From Candidatus Krumholzibacteriota bacterium (GTDB taxonomy: Bacteria > Krumholzibacteriota > Krumholzibacteriia > Krumholzibacteriales > Krumholzibacteriaceae): a stretch of DNA of 31,996 nt. Where the stretch lies: the NCBI GenBank assembly GCA_030613345.1, contig JAUWMD010000003.1:1-31996 (forward strand), written 5' to 3'. Shown piece by piece: positions 31,244 through 31,996 of this stretch. Both the position numbers and the translations under genes were made by a program. The notes under the pieces are model-generated. The model made no database searches. It saw nothing but the letters and a program-made list of their open reading frames with translations, and was not told the DNA's origin. Position 1 is the stretch's first letter. Each line of letters begins with the position of its first letter.

Positions 31244-31534
31244 CTAGTAGTACTTGACGGCGTCCCCGATGTAGGTGGCCTGCGAATAACCCCTCGTCGC
31301 TTCCTCGTACGAATCTATGTGCCGGTTGTACTGCAGGGTGAACCCGCCGATCGCTCCGATCGAGACGAGCGCCGTTCCCATCATCACAGCGCCCCTCGAA
31401 TACCGCCCGGTCGAAAACTGACCCCACCCCGGAAATACGACCGATTTGATCACATCCTCGGTCCTTTCGGCGGCGGAAGCCACTGACGGCAGCAGGAGCA
31501 ACGCTATGAGCACCGTCACCGCGATCTTCCTCAT
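31244..31534 (-). CDS. Small exported membrane protein, 5' part of an interrupted gene (DUF5683-like)
   Basis: The 96-residue product has a signal peptide (MRKIAVTVLIALLLLPSVAS, cleavage near ASA) and then VIKSVVFPGWGQFSTGRYSRG, the PGWGQ turn characteristic of a family of small membrane proteins (DUF5683-like). A membrane helix (AVMMGTALVSIGAIGG) follows. Translation stops at TAG 31246-31244, directly after KYY. The missing second helix is encoded just downstream in the same frame, see the remnant at 31055-31228. ATG 31534 has AAAGGA upstream; a longer in-frame start at 31657 lies in the intergenic region. Family members are of unknown function, possibly linked to the outer membrane. Confidence 0.65.
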   Translation of the reverse strand: MRKIAVTVLIALLLLPSVASAAERTEDVIKSVVFPGWGQFSTGRYSRGAVMMGTALVSIGAIGGFTLQYNRHIDSYEEATRGYSQATYIGDAVKYY

Positions 31535-31614
31535 CTGGAATCCTTTCTCCAGGTCATTTCTATTACTGTTCTTATCAGTTCTGTACGAATTCCCGGCGAA
31601 ATTGTTACATCGCC

Positions 31615-31643
31615 ATACTATAACCTCTTGAGGACTGGAACAA
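31615..31643 (-). promoter_or_regulatory. Weak sigma-70 promoter candidate for the PGWGQ gene
   Basis: TTGTTC (31643-31638) and TAGTAT (31620-31615) are 17 nt apart, about 80 nt before ATG 31534. Both hexamers match only partly. The divergent promoter of the ABC ATPase gene lies immediately to the right. Confidence 0.3.
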
Positions 31644-31650
31644 TAGCCGA

Positions 31651-31679
31651 TTGACATGTTTCAGGAAAGTACTTAGTTT
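31651..31679 (+). promoter_or_regulatory. Putative sigma-70 promoter for ABC ATPase gene
   Basis: A perfect TTGACA (31651-31656) is followed after 17 nt by TAGTTT (31674-31679), a weak -10. Transcription would start near 31686, about 36 nt before the start codon. Confidence 0.4.
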
Positions 31680-31721
31680 TATGTACGTTGCGCGCGGACG
31701 GCCGCACATTGGAGGATGGAT

Positions 31722-31996
31722 TTGATCCGGGTACGGGAACTGTCAAAAAATTACGGTATTACGAGGGCGGTGGATACGCTGTCCTTTACAATCGAGAAAG
31801 GCGAGGTCCTCGGATTTCTCGGGCCGAACGGCGCCGGCAAGACGACCACGATGAAAATGCTCACCTGCTATCTTCCTCCCTCTTCCGGAACCGCAGAGAT
31901 CTTCGGATTCGACATACTGGAAGATTCGATGGAGGTAAGAAAGAGGATCGGCTACCTCCCGGAAAAGAATCCCCTCTACACCGACATGGACGTCCG
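31722..31996 (+). CDS. ABC transporter ATP-binding protein, N-terminal part (cut by window edge)
   Basis: The visible 91 residues open with IRVRELSKNYG and contain Walker A in GFLGPNGAGKTTTMKML. SSGTAEIFGFDI and the Q-loop region RIGYLPEKNPLYTDM follow, where the usual Gln is Glu as in the CcmA/GldA-like exporter ATPases of ABC-2 systems. It should power an export permease encoded beyond the window. TTG 31722 is preferred over the ATG six nt earlier, because GGAGG lies six nt before the TTG but directly abuts the ATG. It is divergent to the PGWGQ gene. Confidence 0.9.
   Translation, partial: MIRVRELSKNYGITRAVDTLSFTIEKGEVLGFLGPNGAGKTTTMKMLTCYLPPSSGTAEIFGFDILEDSMEVRKRIGYLPEKNPLYTDMDV

Overview
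The window is GC-rich DNA from a Gram-negative (diderm) bacterium. Evidence for an outer membrane: genes for ADP-heptose synthesis, four GT9 (heptosyltransferase-family) enzymes, an MsbA-type lipid exporter, a Wza-type export lipoprotein and several lipoproteins. The mix of genes resembles FCB-superphylum or deltaproteobacteria-like candidate phyla, but no marker here fixes the taxon. Almost everything is on the minus strand; only a DUF72 gene and a partial ABC ATPase at the right edge are on the plus strand. Genes are tightly packed, often with 4-nt start/stop overlaps, and GTG/TTG starts are common. No gap exceeds 300 bases, and I saw no tRNA, rRNA, CRISPR array or insertion sequence.

Reading the minus strand from right to left: (1) 31534-30653 holds a small membrane-protein gene interrupted by in-frame stops, then a fibronectin-III lipoprotein and a clear terminator. 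(2) 30526-29957 is a tail-anchored zinc-ribbon protein behind a good sigma-54-type promoter. (3) 29052-29951 (plus) is a DUF72 protein, and 28982-27453 a GT39-type membrane glycosyltransferase. (4) 27370-26924 is a lipoprotein whose consensus promoter lies partly inside the preceding gene. (5) 26744-23898 is an Hsp20 chaperone followed by Lon protease.

(6) 23911-12351 is one compact lipopolysaccharide-core locus that starts inside the 3' end of lon. It encodes a divergent GT9 protein, MsbA, a GT9 enzyme, heptose-7-phosphate kinase (RfaE1), a GT4, heptose-1-phosphate adenylyltransferase (RfaE2), two more GT9 enzymes, a WaaE-like GT2 and two GT4 enzymes. Together they make ADP-heptose, build the inner core and flip lipid A-core.

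(7) 12240-10406 is a two-gene unit: a DUF3108 secreted protein and a deoxyhypusine-synthase-like protein. (8) 10146 to the left edge is an exopolysaccharide operon: phosphoglycosyl transferase, Wza, Wzz, ExeA-like ATPase, BY-kinase-like ATPase, a nucleotidyltransferase-fold protein, an alkaline-phosphatase-superfamily enzyme, a Wzx-like flippase, a GT2, an EmrE-size transporter and a cut-off multi-spanning membrane protein. The Wza/Wzz/BY-kinase/ExeA-ATPase set is the one usually found beside exosortase (XrtA/PEP-CTERM) systems, although no exosortase is in the window.

The most interesting signals are an attenuator-like leader before the exopolysaccharide operon (promoter, possible 15-codon ORF, potential antiterminator pairing, and a terminator ending just before the Shine-Dalgarno), the sigma-54 promoter with a perfect upstream palindrome, the 24-nt stop-rich in-frame insert, and the nucleotidyltransferase plus phosphatase pair of unknown role in the exopolysaccharide operon.
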